Source: Pannonibacter tanglangensis (GTDB lineage Bacteria > Pseudomonadota > Alphaproteobacteria > Rhizobiales > Stappiaceae). From it: a DNA stretch of 64,000 bases. Below, piece after piece: positions 24,790-33,082 of this stretch (position 1 is its first letter; each line of letters begins with the position of its first letter). The DNA lies in NCBI RefSeq assembly GCF_009915685.1, contig NZ_JAABLP010000006.1. The stretch is one strand, 5' to 3'. The translations under genes were made by a program, and so were the position numbers. The notes under the pieces are model-generated. The model saw nothing but the letters and a program-made list of their open reading frames with translations, searched no databases and was not told the DNA's origin.

Positions 24790-25581
24790 ATGAAGCTCTC
24801 GTCTCGTTTTCTCGCCCTCGGCTCCGCCGCCGCAGTCCTGCTCGGGGCAGGCTCTGCCTTCGCCCAGGACACCGCTCCCCTGCCGCAGACCCAGTATGTG
24901 CTCGACATCGGGCTGGGGGCCATGGCCAAGCCGCGCTACGATGGCTCGGACTCCTACCTGATCTCGCCGATGCCGATCTTTGCCGTGAGCCGCTTCTATC
25001 TGCCGGGCCTCGGCCAGGTGGCGGACGGCCAGAAGCAGACCGGCCTGTTCTTCTTCCCGTCGTTCAACTTCGTCGGCGAGCGCAAGCCGTCCGACGACAA
25101 GGACCTGCGCGGCACCCGGAAGATCAACTGGGCGCTGGAAGCCGGTCTCGGCGCTGGCTACCAGGCGGAGTATTTCCGCGTGTTCGCCGAGCTGCGTCAG
25201 GGCTTCAACGGGCACACCGGCCAGGTCGGCCAGCTCGGGGCGGACCTGATCACCCGTCCGATGGACCGGCTTGAATGGAGCATCGGTCCGCGTGCGGGCT
25301 TTGCCTCCTCCAAGTACATGGACACCTATTTCAGCGTGTCGGCAGCCGAGTCGGCCGCAAGCGGCCTGCCCCGCTACAAGGCGGGCGGCGGCTTCAAGAG
25401 CGTCGGCCTCGAGACCCGCTTCACCTATGACCTGAACGACAAGGTCAAGCTGCATCTGCAGGGCGGATACGACCGCCTGATCGGCGATGCCGGCAAGAGC
25501 CCGCTGGTCAAGGCCGGCAGCAAGGACCAGTTCAACATCGGAACGGGCGTCACCTACCGCTTCTCCTTCGACCTGTTCTGA
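24790..25581 (+). CDS. MipA/OmpV family outer-membrane protein
   Basis: This 263-residue protein has a Sec signal peptide (cleavage after SAFA, about residue 25) and a beta-barrel typical of MipA/OmpV. It begins YVLDIGLGAMAKPRYDGSDS and ends in an aromatic residue, YRFSFDLF, as outer-membrane barrels do. E. coli MipA scaffolds MltA with PBP1B, whereas other OmpV members are porin-like. Which applies here is not known. It is monocistronic, with its own terminator. Confidence 0.9.
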   Translation: MKLSSRFLALGSAAAVLLGAGSAFAQDTAPLPQTQYVLDIGLGAMAKPRYDGSDSYLISPMPIFAVSRFYLPGLGQVADGQKQTGLFFFPSFNFVGERKPSDDKDLRGTRKINWALEAGLGAGYQAEYFRVFAELRQGFNGHTGQVGQLGADLITRPMDRLEWSIGPRAGFASSKYMDTYFSVSAAESAASGLPRYKAGGGFKSVGLETRFTYDLNDKVKLHLQGGYDRLIGDAGKSPLVKAGSKDQFNIGTGVTYRFSFDLF

Positions 25582-25605
25582 GCGGTCCGGAGCAAGGATC
25601 TGCGC

Positions 25606-25629
25606 AAGGCCGGGCTTTTGCCCGGCCTT
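25606..25629. terminator. Bidirectional terminator between mipA/ompV and the pentapeptide gene
   Basis: The 9-bp stem AAGGCCGGG/CCCGGCCTT (25606-25614 with 25621-25629) has loop CTTTTG and sits between two convergent genes. It has short T/A tails in both directions. Confidence 0.8.
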
Positions 25630-25636
25630 TCTGCAT

Positions 25637-26488
25637 TCAGGAGCAGGGTTTCAGCGTGATGCCGCCGGGCAGCCGGGTGGAGGCGTCGCCGCAGGCGTTG
25701 ATGATCCGCTCCTGCGACAGGCCGCGCGCCGTGCTGAGATCGGCGCCCGTCAGCCGGGTGTTGCGCAGGAGGGCATCGGTCAGATCGGCCCCAGACAGGT
25801 CGGCGCCGGACAGGTCGGCGCTGCTCAGCCGTGCTCCGGTCATGTCGGCATCGCGGAAGGACGCTCCCCGGGCGATGACGCGGTCGAGGTCGGCCTGCAT
25901 CAGCCGGGCGCCGGCAAAACTCGCTCCCGAGGCGTCCGCCCGCTCCAGGTCGATCCCGTCCATCTTCGCGCCGGCAAACGTGGCCCGCATCAGGGCGGCC
26001 CGGATGAAGGACGCATTGCGCAGGTCTGCATCCGTGAAGTCGGCATTCTCCATGCGCGTTTCGTTCAAGTCGCTGTCGCGCAGGTCGGCCTCGATCAGCA
26101 GGGCGCCGGGCAGGGTGGCCTTTTCCATGTCCACGCCCCGCATCGAGGCGCCCGTGAGATCGGCCCCCGACAGATCCGCGCGCTCCAGCTCGGCGCGGCG
26201 CAGGTCGGCACCGGCAAGGCTGGCGCCTGCAAGGACGATTTCCTTGAGATCCGCCTCGCGCAAGGTTGCCTGCGCCAGGTTCACCCCGGCCATCTGCAGG
26301 CCGCGCAGGGTGATGAGCCGCAGGTCACAATCCGGGCAGCCGCGATTGCGCAGGATCTCTGCGGCCTGGCCCCGGGCCGGGTCCTGTGCCGTATCCTGTG
26401 TCTGATCCTGGGCCCCCGCCGGCAGGGCGGCGAGTGCGACGACGAGCAGGGCGGATGCCAGACCGGGAAAGGCACGGGACGTTACCAT
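25637..26488 (-). CDS. Exported pentapeptide-repeat protein
   Basis: This 283-residue protein has a signal peptide (residues about 1-25, ending PAGAQ). A run of about 30 pentapeptide repeats of the A(D/N)LXX type follows from about residue 50 to 245 (for example ADLSGADLTGAS, ADLRDSDLNETR), forming a right-handed quadrilateral beta-helix. A CPDC motif precedes the helix, and two Cys at the C-terminus could form a disulfide cap. Unlike quinolone-resistance Qnr proteins, this one is exported, so gyrase mimicry is unlikely. Function unknown. An AAGGAG site supports the ATG at 26488. Confidence 0.85.
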   Translation of the reverse strand: MVTSRAFPGLASALLVVALAALPAGAQDQTQDTAQDPARGQAAEILRNRGCPDCDLRLITLRGLQMAGVNLAQATLREADLKEIVLAGASLAGADLRRAELERADLSGADLTGASMRGVDMEKATLPGALLIEADLRDSDLNETRMENADFTDADLRNASFIRAALMRATFAGAKMDGIDLERADASGASFAGARLMQADLDRVIARGASFRDADMTGARLSSADLSGADLSGADLTDALLRNTRLTGADLSTARGLSQERIINACGDASTRLPGGITLKPCS

Positions 26489-26877
26489 GGGCAGTCTCCT
26501 TGATGCTCCCGACGTTCTAGACCTTTGTGCGCACGACGCAAGGGCGCTGCCGACGCGGGCAGCGCGCAGGCAGGACGTTCGGTGGTCCAGAAGCAAGGGG
26601 GGAGGAGAGGGGCAGAGCGGCACGGAAGAAAGTGGCGGGGTCGCAGGTGCCACTTTCTTCCGTCCGCAGACGCTGACGACGCACAACCTGACAATCAGCA
26701 CATTCAACCTAGGTCAAATGTATTGCCAAATGGTTTGCGTGAGATTGGTCCTGTCGAATGAATTCGATCTTTTGTGATGAGTAAAAATTAAGTATTCAAT
26801 TTGTGAAGCTTGCAGACCGCCTCGCAATCTGCAAGGTGTCGGTTAACCGATGTTAACCGGCGCCCGGGACCAGGTGT
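26489..26877. other. Intergenic region upstream of the pentapeptide gene
   Basis: These 389 bases lie between the patatin gene's stop and the pentapeptide gene's start, both on the minus strand. The part from 26690 to 26830 is markedly A+T-rich. An inverted repeat CGGTTAAC/GTTAACCG (26840-26847 with 26852-26859) lies just past the patatin stop. It lacks a T run, so it may be an operator rather than a terminator. I see no gene here. Confidence 0.4.
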
Positions 26878-27933
26878 TCACTCGAACTCGCTTCTGAGAT
26901 CGATCGTCGACCGATGGCCGATGCTGTCGAAGTTGCGTTCCACCCAGGCTGCCGCCGTCTCGCGGCCGATGCGGAACAGCTCCTCCAGGAAGGCCCATTC
27001 CGCGTTGACCTTGGAGGAGGCCTGAAGCGGCTTGAGCATTTCCCCGTCGATGCGGTGCAGCCGCACGTCCATGTAGGCGTCGTTGCTGAGCTTGCCTTCG
27101 CGGATCAGGCGGCTGACGAACTCGATCGAGCGCATTTCGCGCAAGAGCGTCGAGTTGAAGGTGATCTCGTTCAGCCGGTTGACGATCTCGCGCGCCGTGC
27201 GCGGCGTCTCCTCGCGCACGACCGGGTTGATCTGGATAAGCACCGTGTCCGCCGTCCGTGTCTCGTAGAACAGGGGATAGAGCGGCGGATTGCCCATGTA
27301 GCCGCCGTCCCAGTAGGGCACGCCGTCGATCTCCACGGCCTGGAACATCTGCGGCAGGCAGGCGGAAGCCATCACCGCATCAAGCGTGATGTCCTTGCCG
27401 GAAAAGATCCGGATCTTTCCGCTGTGGACGTTGGTGGCGGCCAGAAACAGGCGCAGGCCGTCGCAGGCGCGCACGGCCTCGAAATCCACCACCTGCTCGA
27501 CGACCTCCCGCAGCGGATTGATGTTCAGCGGGTTGAACTCGTAGGGCGAGGCGAAGCGGGACATCAGGTCGAAAGCGAGAAAACTCGGCGAGAAGTCGAG
27601 GCTCCACTGCCCGAGCATCATGTCCAGCGGCGACCGTCGGATCGGGCTCAGCAGGGCGTGCTCGCTGACCTTGCTCCAGAAGCGGTGCAGCATCTCCCTC
27701 GCCCCGGCACTGCCGCCGGCGTGATAACCGCTGGCGAGCGCCACCGCATTCATCGCGCCGGCCGATGTGCCGGAGATGCCGTCAATGTCGATGCGGTCGT
27801 CTTCCAGCAGCCAGTCCAGCACGCCCCAGGTGAAGGCGCCATGGGCGCCTCCGCCCTGCAGGGCCAGGTTGATGCGCTTGCGGCGGGGACCCGGGCCGGC
27901 CGCGTCGGTCGTCTTGGCAGGGTGGTCGGTCAT
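26878..27933 (-). CDS. Patatin-like phospholipase / serine lipid hydrolase
   Basis: This 351-residue protein has the patatin domain at about residues 20-230: GGGAHGAF oxyanion loop, GTSAGAMNA with the nucleophilic Ser, and DGGYMGNPPL with the catalytic Asp. A C-terminal DUF3734-like part follows. It hydrolyses acyl esters of lipids or possibly storage polyesters. It follows the 3-hydroxybutyrate dehydrogenase gene with only 3 bases between. This coupling is widespread in Hyphomicrobiales and suggests a role in polyhydroxybutyrate turnover, which is inference from context. Confidence 0.9.
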   Translation of the reverse strand: MTDHPAKTTDAAGPGPRRKRINLALQGGGAHGAFTWGVLDWLLEDDRIDIDGISGTSAGAMNAVALASGYHAGGSAGAREMLHRFWSKVSEHALLSPIRRSPLDMMLGQWSLDFSPSFLAFDLMSRFASPYEFNPLNINPLREVVEQVVDFEAVRACDGLRLFLAATNVHSGKIRIFSGKDITLDAVMASACLPQMFQAVEIDGVPYWDGGYMGNPPLYPLFYETRTADTVLIQINPVVREETPRTAREIVNRLNEITFNSTLLREMRSIEFVSRLIREGKLSNDAYMDVRLHRIDGEMLKPLQASSKVNAEWAFLEELFRIGRETAAAWVERNFDSIGHRSTIDLRSEFE

Positions 27934-27936
27934 GCC

Positions 27937-28719
27937 TTACTGGGCGGTCCAGCCGCCGTCCATCGGCAGCAGGGTGCCCGTCATCGAGGCGGCGGCATCG
28001 GAGCAGAGGAACACGGCGAGGGCGGCCACCTGGTCGACCGTGACGAATTCCTTGGTCGGCTGCGCCTTGAGCAGCACCTCGCGCTTGACCTCGTCTTCGG
28101 TCATGTTGCGCGCCTTCATCGTGTCCGGGATCTGCGCCTCGACCAGCGGTGTCCAGACATAGCCCGGGCAGATGGCATTCACGGTGATGCCCTTTTCCGC
28201 CACTTCCAGCGCCACGGTCTTGGTCAGTCCGGCGATGCCGTGCTTGGCCGCCACATAGGCGGACTTGTAGGGCGAGGCGACCAGCGCATGGGCCGAGGCA
28301 GTGTTGATGATGCGGCCCCAGCCACGGGTCTTCATGCCCGGCAGGACGGCACGGATCGCGTGGAAGGCCGACGAGAGGTTGATGGCGATGATCGCGTCCC
28401 ACTTGTCGACCGGAAACTCATCGACCGGGGACACGTGCTGGATGCCGGCGTTGTTGATCAGGATGTCGACCGACCCGAACTCGTTCTCGGCGTTCAGGAT
28501 CATCGTGGCGATCTCCTCGCCGTTCATCATGTTGGCAGCCGAATAGGCGCACTGAACCCCGAAGTCCTTCTCGATGGCGCTGCGTTCCGCCTCGATCTTC
28601 GCCGCGTCACCGAAGCCGTTGATAACGATGTTGGCGCCCTGCGCGGCGAGCGCGCGGGCATAGCCAAGGCCGATGCCCGAGGTCGATCCGGTGATGACGG
28701 CGGTCTTGTTCTTCAGCAT
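27937..28719 (-). CDS. bdhA: 3-hydroxybutyrate dehydrogenase
   Basis: This 260-residue short-chain dehydrogenase oxidises 3-hydroxybutyrate to acetoacetate with NAD, a step in using polyhydroxybutyrate. It has the cofactor motif TGSTSGIGLGYARALA at about residues 10-25, NNAG, catalytic Ser, and YVAAKHG with the catalytic Tyr-Lys. The bdhA-type sequence (QHVSPVDEFPVDKWDAII and PGYVWTPLVEAQIPD) and the length match the family closely. It forms a two-gene operon with the patatin gene. Confidence 0.93.
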   Translation of the reverse strand: MLKNKTAVITGSTSGIGLGYARALAAQGANIVINGFGDAAKIEAERSAIEKDFGVQCAYSAANMMNGEEIATMILNAENEFGSVDILINNAGIQHVSPVDEFPVDKWDAIIAINLSSAFHAIRAVLPGMKTRGWGRIINTASAHALVASPYKSAYVAAKHGIAGLTKTVALEVAEKGITVNAICPGYVWTPLVEAQIPDTMKARNMTEDEVKREVLLKAQPTKEFVTVDQVAALAVFLCSDAAASMTGTLLPMDGGWTAQ

Positions 28720-28818
28720 TCAAAGGGACTCCCGTTGAGCAGTGGCGGCAGCTTCCCACGAAATCACCTTGCACTGCAACACGGCAAAGGATGATGGTTT
28801 CGTGTCACTTGCAGGCGC

Positions 28819-29688
28819 TCAGGACTTGCCGATGTTGCGAACGCGGGCGATCGCGGCTGCCGCTTCGTGCCGGGTCCGGGCGGCGTCGGTGATGCCGGGC
28901 GTCAGGCCCACCCGCTCGGCATAACGCTCCCGGACGAGGCCGTAGCAGGTCGCGTGCAGGCTGGCGAAGAGCCAGACGCTGACCCCGACGCTGCCGAGCG
29001 GCAGCGCTGCCGATACCGCAAGCGCGATGGTGGCGTCCGGAACGGCGGCCTTGACCAGCCCGAGCACCCAGATCCAGGCCAGCGTGATCACGACCGACAA
29101 AAGGCCCATGACCAGCGCCGCCAGGGCCATCGGCCAGCCGAGACCGGCGCTGGCGCTCCATGACTGGCGCAGGCTGAGCCGGTCCTCGAGCGCGGCCGCG
29201 GGCAGGATCAGCGACAGTTTCTGCACCAGCATCAGGGCGACAAATGGCGTGGCGAGGAAGGCGATGATGCCGAAGCCGGCGGTGATGGCCGTGATGGCGC
29301 CCGCGACGGCAAGCAGCGGGATCATCAGCAGTCCGCCCAGAAGCAGGAGGAGCAGCAGCTTCATCATCACCTTCAGCACCCGCGGCGCGAAGGAGAAGGG
29401 AAAGTCGCGGGCGTCGATGAGGATGCGGCGCATGTAGGCCGTGGCGGCGGCAAAGCCGAGCAGGACGTTGGCCAGGCCGGCCAGGACCCGGACCGCCCCG
29501 TCATCGGCGGCGGCGACCGGTTCGGTCAGATAGGAGACAGTCGTGAAGCCGTCGCCGGGCAGGAACTGGCCGCTCAGCGCCAGGTTCAGCCCGGCCATGA
29601 GCAGGATGTAGCCCCAGCTTGCGGCAAGCAAGGTGCCGATCCTGCCGAAGGCGAGGGCAAGGGCGCGTTCGAGCACGGACAGGATCAT
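28819..29688 (-). CDS. Integral membrane protein of unknown function
   Basis: This 289-residue protein has about six membrane segments, including a very Leu-rich one (KLLLLLLLGGLLMIPLLAVAG). The C-terminal cytoplasmic tail is charged (RTRHEAAAAIARVRNIGKS). There are no recognised domain motifs. The layout resembles glycerophosphoryl-diester-phosphodiesterase-associated or DUF-type multi-pass proteins, but no family can be named. The ATG at 29688 was chosen as the start of a plausible N-terminal helix. It is upstream of bdhA by 99 bases on the same strand. Confidence 0.7.
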   Translation of the reverse strand: MILSVLERALALAFGRIGTLLAASWGYILLMAGLNLALSGQFLPGDGFTTVSYLTEPVAAADDGAVRVLAGLANVLLGFAAATAYMRRILIDARDFPFSFAPRVLKVMMKLLLLLLLGGLLMIPLLAVAGAITAITAGFGIIAFLATPFVALMLVQKLSLILPAAALEDRLSLRQSWSASAGLGWPMALAALVMGLLSVVITLAWIWVLGLVKAAVPDATIALAVSAALPLGSVGVSVWLFASLHATCYGLVRERYAERVGLTPGITDAARTRHEAAAAIARVRNIGKS

Positions 29689-30155
29689 GACGGCCTCCGG
29701 CCAGCTTGGGGACGGTTGACATGTAAGGGCGCGATGGCCTGCAAACACCGGGTGTCCGCGATTTTCAGGCGGCACCTGCGCCGTGCGCCTGCCGAAGGCC
29801 CTGCCATTGGCGGGCCCGAAGCGGACGAGGGACACGACCCGGGCCGCCGAGATCCGCAGGCGCGCCGCAGGCTCTCCCCGACCGGTGCCTGGTGAGGATC
29901 GTCGAAGAAGGGGCTGGACTTCAGCGGGGGCATCAGCGGGCTCCGGGCAGCAGGCCGCGAGGGGGCGGCTCCGGCCGGGATGACCCTAGCCCGTGTTCCT
30001 GTCCTTTTCCACGGCATGCGTCTTCCTATTCCTGCCGGAATGCCCCAGTTTCTTGCAGCGCGCTTCTTGATTGCCCTTTTCGCAAAGGCAAATTAAGCAG
30101 TCGCGGGGGCGTGAGGGGCGTTTCCCATGCGGACGAAAACAGGTTGGCCTGTGCA
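29689..30155. other. Intergenic region upstream of ispG
   Basis: These 467 bases lie between two divergent genes. Open frames here have no coding character. Near ispG a possible promoter is seen, TTGATT with a 17-base gap to AAATTA (about 30065-30093), overlapping an imperfect hairpin (TTGCCC...GGGCAA-like). No clear riboswitch structure was recognised. Confidence 0.35.
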
Positions 30156-31427
30156 ATGACCGAATACACACCGATGCGCCTGCCGCGCCGCAGGTCCGTT
30201 GCCGTTCAGGTTGGGCATGTCATGGTGGGCGGCGACGCGCCTGTCGTGGTCCAGTCGATGACCAACACCGACACGGCCGATGCCGACGCCACCGTTGCCC
30301 AGGTGGCGGCGCTCGCCCGGGCCGGATCCGAGCTTGTGCGCATCACGGTTGACCGGGAGGAATCGGCCATGGCCGTGCCGCGCATCCGCGAGCGGCTCGA
30401 CCGGATCGGCGTGAACGTGCCGCTGATCGGCGACTTCCACTACAATGGTCACAAGCTTCTGGCTGATTTTCCGGCCTGCGCCGAGGCGCTTGCCAAGTAC
30501 CGCATCAACCCGGGCAATGTCGGGTTCAAGGGAAAGCGTGACACCCAGTTTTCCCAGATCATCGACATCGCGCTGCGCCATGACAAGCCGGTGCGCATCG
30601 GTGTCAACTGGGGGTCGCTCGACCAGGAGCTGCTCACCCGGCTGATGGACGAGAATGCGGTGAGCGCCAATCCGATCTCCGCCGCAGCGGTGATGCGGGA
30701 GGCCATCATCCAGTCCGGCCTGCTGTCGGCGGCGCGGGCGGAGGAGCTCGGCATGCGCCGCGACCGGATCATCCTGTCGGCCAAGGTGAGTCAGGTGCAG
30801 GACCTGATCGCCGTCTACGCCGATCTCGCCAGCCGGTGCGATTACGCCCTGCACCTCGGCCTGACCGAAGCCGGCATGGGAACCAAGGGCATCGTGGCTT
30901 CCTCGGCCTCGATGGGCATCCTGCTGCAGCAGGGCATCGGGGACACCATCCGGGTGTCGCTGACGCCGGAGCCGGGCGGGGACCGCTCGCGGGAAGTTCA
31001 GGTGGCGCAGGAACTGCTGCAGGTGATGGGCTTCCGCGCCTTCGTTCCGGTGGTGGCGGCCTGTCCGGGCTGCGGCCGGACGACGTCGACGGTGTTCCAG
31101 GAGCTGGCCGGGGACATCCAGGATCACATCCGCGACTCCATGCCGGAGTGGCGCGAGAAATACCCGGGCGTCGAGAACCTTAACGTGGCTGTCATGGGCT
31201 GCATCGTAAATGGCCCGGGCGAATCGAAGTTTGCCGACATCGGCATTTCGTTGCCCGGCACCGGGGAGACCCCGACGGCGCCGGTGTTCATCGACGGCGA
31301 AAAGGTCGCGACGCTGCGCGGTCCGAACATCGCCAGTGAATTCAAGACGATGGTGCTCGACTACATCGAGCGCCGGTTTGGCCGCGGTGCCCGGGCTGTG
31401 CCCGAAATCCGGACCTCGGCCGACTAG
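30156..31427 (+). CDS. ispG: 4-hydroxy-3-methylbut-2-en-1-yl diphosphate synthase (IspG/GcpE)
   Basis: This 423-residue enzyme of the methylerythritol phosphate pathway reduces methylerythritol cyclodiphosphate to HMBPP with a [4Fe-4S] cluster. Sequence hallmarks are VVVQSMTNTDTAD near the start, GDFHYNGHKLL, RINPGNVGFKGKRD, and the cluster ligands in CPGCGRTTS and GCIVNGPGESK. The ATG at 30156 matches the family start; the open frame extends upstream without conservation. It is the first of an ispG-pdxY-DUF429 set on the plus strand. Confidence 0.97.
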   Translation: MTEYTPMRLPRRRSVAVQVGHVMVGGDAPVVVQSMTNTDTADADATVAQVAALARAGSELVRITVDREESAMAVPRIRERLDRIGVNVPLIGDFHYNGHKLLADFPACAEALAKYRINPGNVGFKGKRDTQFSQIIDIALRHDKPVRIGVNWGSLDQELLTRLMDENAVSANPISAAAVMREAIIQSGLLSAARAEELGMRRDRIILSAKVSQVQDLIAVYADLASRCDYALHLGLTEAGMGTKGIVASSASMGILLQQGIGDTIRVSLTPEPGGDRSREVQVAQELLQVMGFRAFVPVVAACPGCGRTTSTVFQELAGDIQDHIRDSMPEWREKYPGVENLNVAVMGCIVNGPGESKFADIGISLPGTGETPTAPVFIDGEKVATLRGPNIASEFKTMVLDYIERRFGRGARAVPEIRTSAD

Positions 31428-31447
31428 CGACAAGGACAGGTTCCCCC

Positions 31448-32335
31448 ATGCAGACCCCCCCGAGCGAACCCGTGGCCGATCGTCCGGCCATCCTGGTGAT
31501 CACGTCCCAGGTCGTGCGTGGGGGGATCGGGGCGCGGGGCGCGGTCTTTGCGCTCGAGCGCCTGGGCTTTCCGGTCTGGTTCCTGCCCACGGTGCTGCTG
31601 CCCTGGCATCCGGGGCAGGGACGCGGCACCCGGATCGTTGCGCCGGCCGAGCAGTTTGGCGCGATTGCCGGGGACCTTGCCCGGTCGCCGAAACTGGGCG
31701 AGATCGGCGGGATCCTCACCGGATATCTCGGAGACGCCGCCCAGGCCGAAGCCGTTGCCGGACTGGTCAAGGCCGTCAAGGCCGTGTCGCCGGACGTGCC
31801 CTATCTCTGCGACCCGGTCATCGGCGATCTTGGCGGCCTCTATGTTCCGGAGGAAACGGCGCGTTCGATCCGGGACAACCTGCTGCCCCTGGCCGACATC
31901 TCGACGCCGAACCGCTACGAGCTTGCCTGGCTCACGGGGCGCGAGGTCGAGACCGAGCTGCAGGCCCTGTCGGCCGCGCGGCGGCTCGGACCTGAACGGG
32001 TCATCGTCACCTCGGCGCCGGCGATGCGGCGCAAGTCGATCTCCAACCTGCTGGTGGGTCCGCGCGGGGCAATCGCAGCCGAACACGCGGCCGTCGAGAA
32101 CCCGCCGCACGGAACGGGCGACCTGCTCTCGGCGCTGTTCCTGGCCCGCCGGCTGGAAGGGCTCGACGACGAGACGGCGCTGATGCGGGCGGCAGGGGCG
32201 ACCTTCGAGATGGTGGCACGCAGCGTCCGCAAGGGGTCCAGCGAGCTTCTGCTGGCCGCCGAGCAGCAAACGATCGGGCGGCCGATGGCGCTCGTCAGCA
32301 CCCGCCGGGTGCTCGAAACCGCCGCGGTGCGCTGA
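31448..32335 (+). CDS. pdxY: Pyridoxal kinase PdxY
   Basis: This 295-residue PfkB/ribokinase-superfamily enzyme phosphorylates pyridoxal to pyridoxal 5'-phosphate in vitamin B6 salvage. It has VITSQVVRGGIGARGAVFAL at the N-terminus, YLCDPVIGD in the middle, TPNRYELAWLTG, and the catalytic-loop motif PHGTGDLLSALFLA with the general-base Asp. It lies 20 bases after ispG and the next gene starts one base after its stop, so the three are co-transcribed. Confidence 0.93.
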   Translation: MQTPPSEPVADRPAILVITSQVVRGGIGARGAVFALERLGFPVWFLPTVLLPWHPGQGRGTRIVAPAEQFGAIAGDLARSPKLGEIGGILTGYLGDAAQAEAVAGLVKAVKAVSPDVPYLCDPVIGDLGGLYVPEETARSIRDNLLPLADISTPNRYELAWLTGREVETELQALSAARRLGPERVIVTSAPAMRRKSISNLLVGPRGAIAAEHAAVENPPHGTGDLLSALFLARRLEGLDDETALMRAAGATFEMVARSVRKGSSELLLAAEQQTIGRPMALVSTRRVLETAAVR

Positions 32336-32336
32336 C

Positions 32337-33071
32337 ATGACCGCCGCGCCGCGCTGGATTGCAGGCGTGGACGGGTGTCCCGCAGGCTGGATCGCGGTGC
32401 TGGCGCCGGCCGATGACCTTTCCCGGGCGACGGTGCGCGTCGTGCCCCGCCTGGACGAGCTGCTGGACGCGACCCCGCGCGTCGAGGTGCTGGCCATCGA
32501 CATGCCCATGGGTCTGCCGGAGCGCACGCGTCCGGGCGGGCGCGGCCCCGAGGCGGCGGTGCGGCCACATCTGGGCGCGCGGCAATCCTCGGTGTTCTCC
32601 ATTCCCTCGCGCCGGGCAGTCTATGCGCCGGACTACGCGACGGCCTGCGCGGAGGCGCTGGCGACCTCGGAGCCGCCGCGCAAGGTGTCCAAGCAAGCCT
32701 TCTGCCTGTTTCCAAAGATCCGCGAGCTGGACGGGCTCTTGCGCGCCGGGGCAAGCGACCGGGTCTACGAGGTCCATCCGGAGGTCGCGTTCTGGCGCCT
32801 CAACGGCGGCCGGGCCATGCAGTTGCCGAAAAAGATCAAGGGCAAGGTCAATCCGGACGGGCTTGACGAACGCCGGGCACTGCTGCGCGCCGAGGGCCTG
32901 CCTGCGGAGGTCCTGCAGCAGCGGCCGCCCCGGGGTGCGGCCGCCGACGACCTTGTCGATGCCTGCGTCTGCCTGCTGATCGCCCGCCGCCTGCTTGAGG
33001 GAACGGCCACACCTTTCCCCGCAGAGCCGGAGCGCGACGCCTGCGGCCTGCAGATGGCCATCTGGGCCTGA
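32337..33071 (+). CDS. DUF429 domain-containing protein (predicted RNase H-like nuclease)
   Basis: This 244-residue protein has the DUF429 core: WIAGVDGCPAGWIAV at the start, EVLAIDMPMGLPE, and YEVHPEVAFWRLNGGRAM followed by AADDLVDACVCLLIARR. The first Asp and later acidic residues suggest an RNase H-like fold. The family has no established function, and the nuclease label is a database prediction. It begins one base after the pdxY stop. Its stop is 11 bases from the convergent transpeptidase gene. Confidence 0.8.
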   Translation: MTAAPRWIAGVDGCPAGWIAVLAPADDLSRATVRVVPRLDELLDATPRVEVLAIDMPMGLPERTRPGGRGPEAAVRPHLGARQSSVFSIPSRRAVYAPDYATACAEALATSEPPRKVSKQAFCLFPKIRELDGLLRAGASDRVYEVHPEVAFWRLNGGRAMQLPKKIKGKVNPDGLDERRALLRAEGLPAEVLQQRPPRGAAADDLVDACVCLLIARRLLEGTATPFPAEPERDACGLQMAIWA

Positions 33072-33082
33072 GCCCGAAGACT

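Noticed and set aside
25637..26488. Pentapeptide protein as a Qnr-type quinolone-resistance protein
   Set aside because: It has an N-terminal signal peptide and is therefore exported, away from DNA gyrase.
26914..28794. A 626-codon plus-strand open frame over the patatin and bdhA genes
   Set aside because: It is antisense to two genes with intact catalytic motifs; considered composition-driven.
29892..30155. An N-terminal extension of IspG to 29892
   Set aside because: The extra residues are Arg/Ser/Pro-rich with no resemblance to IspG, and the ATG at 30156 matches the family start.
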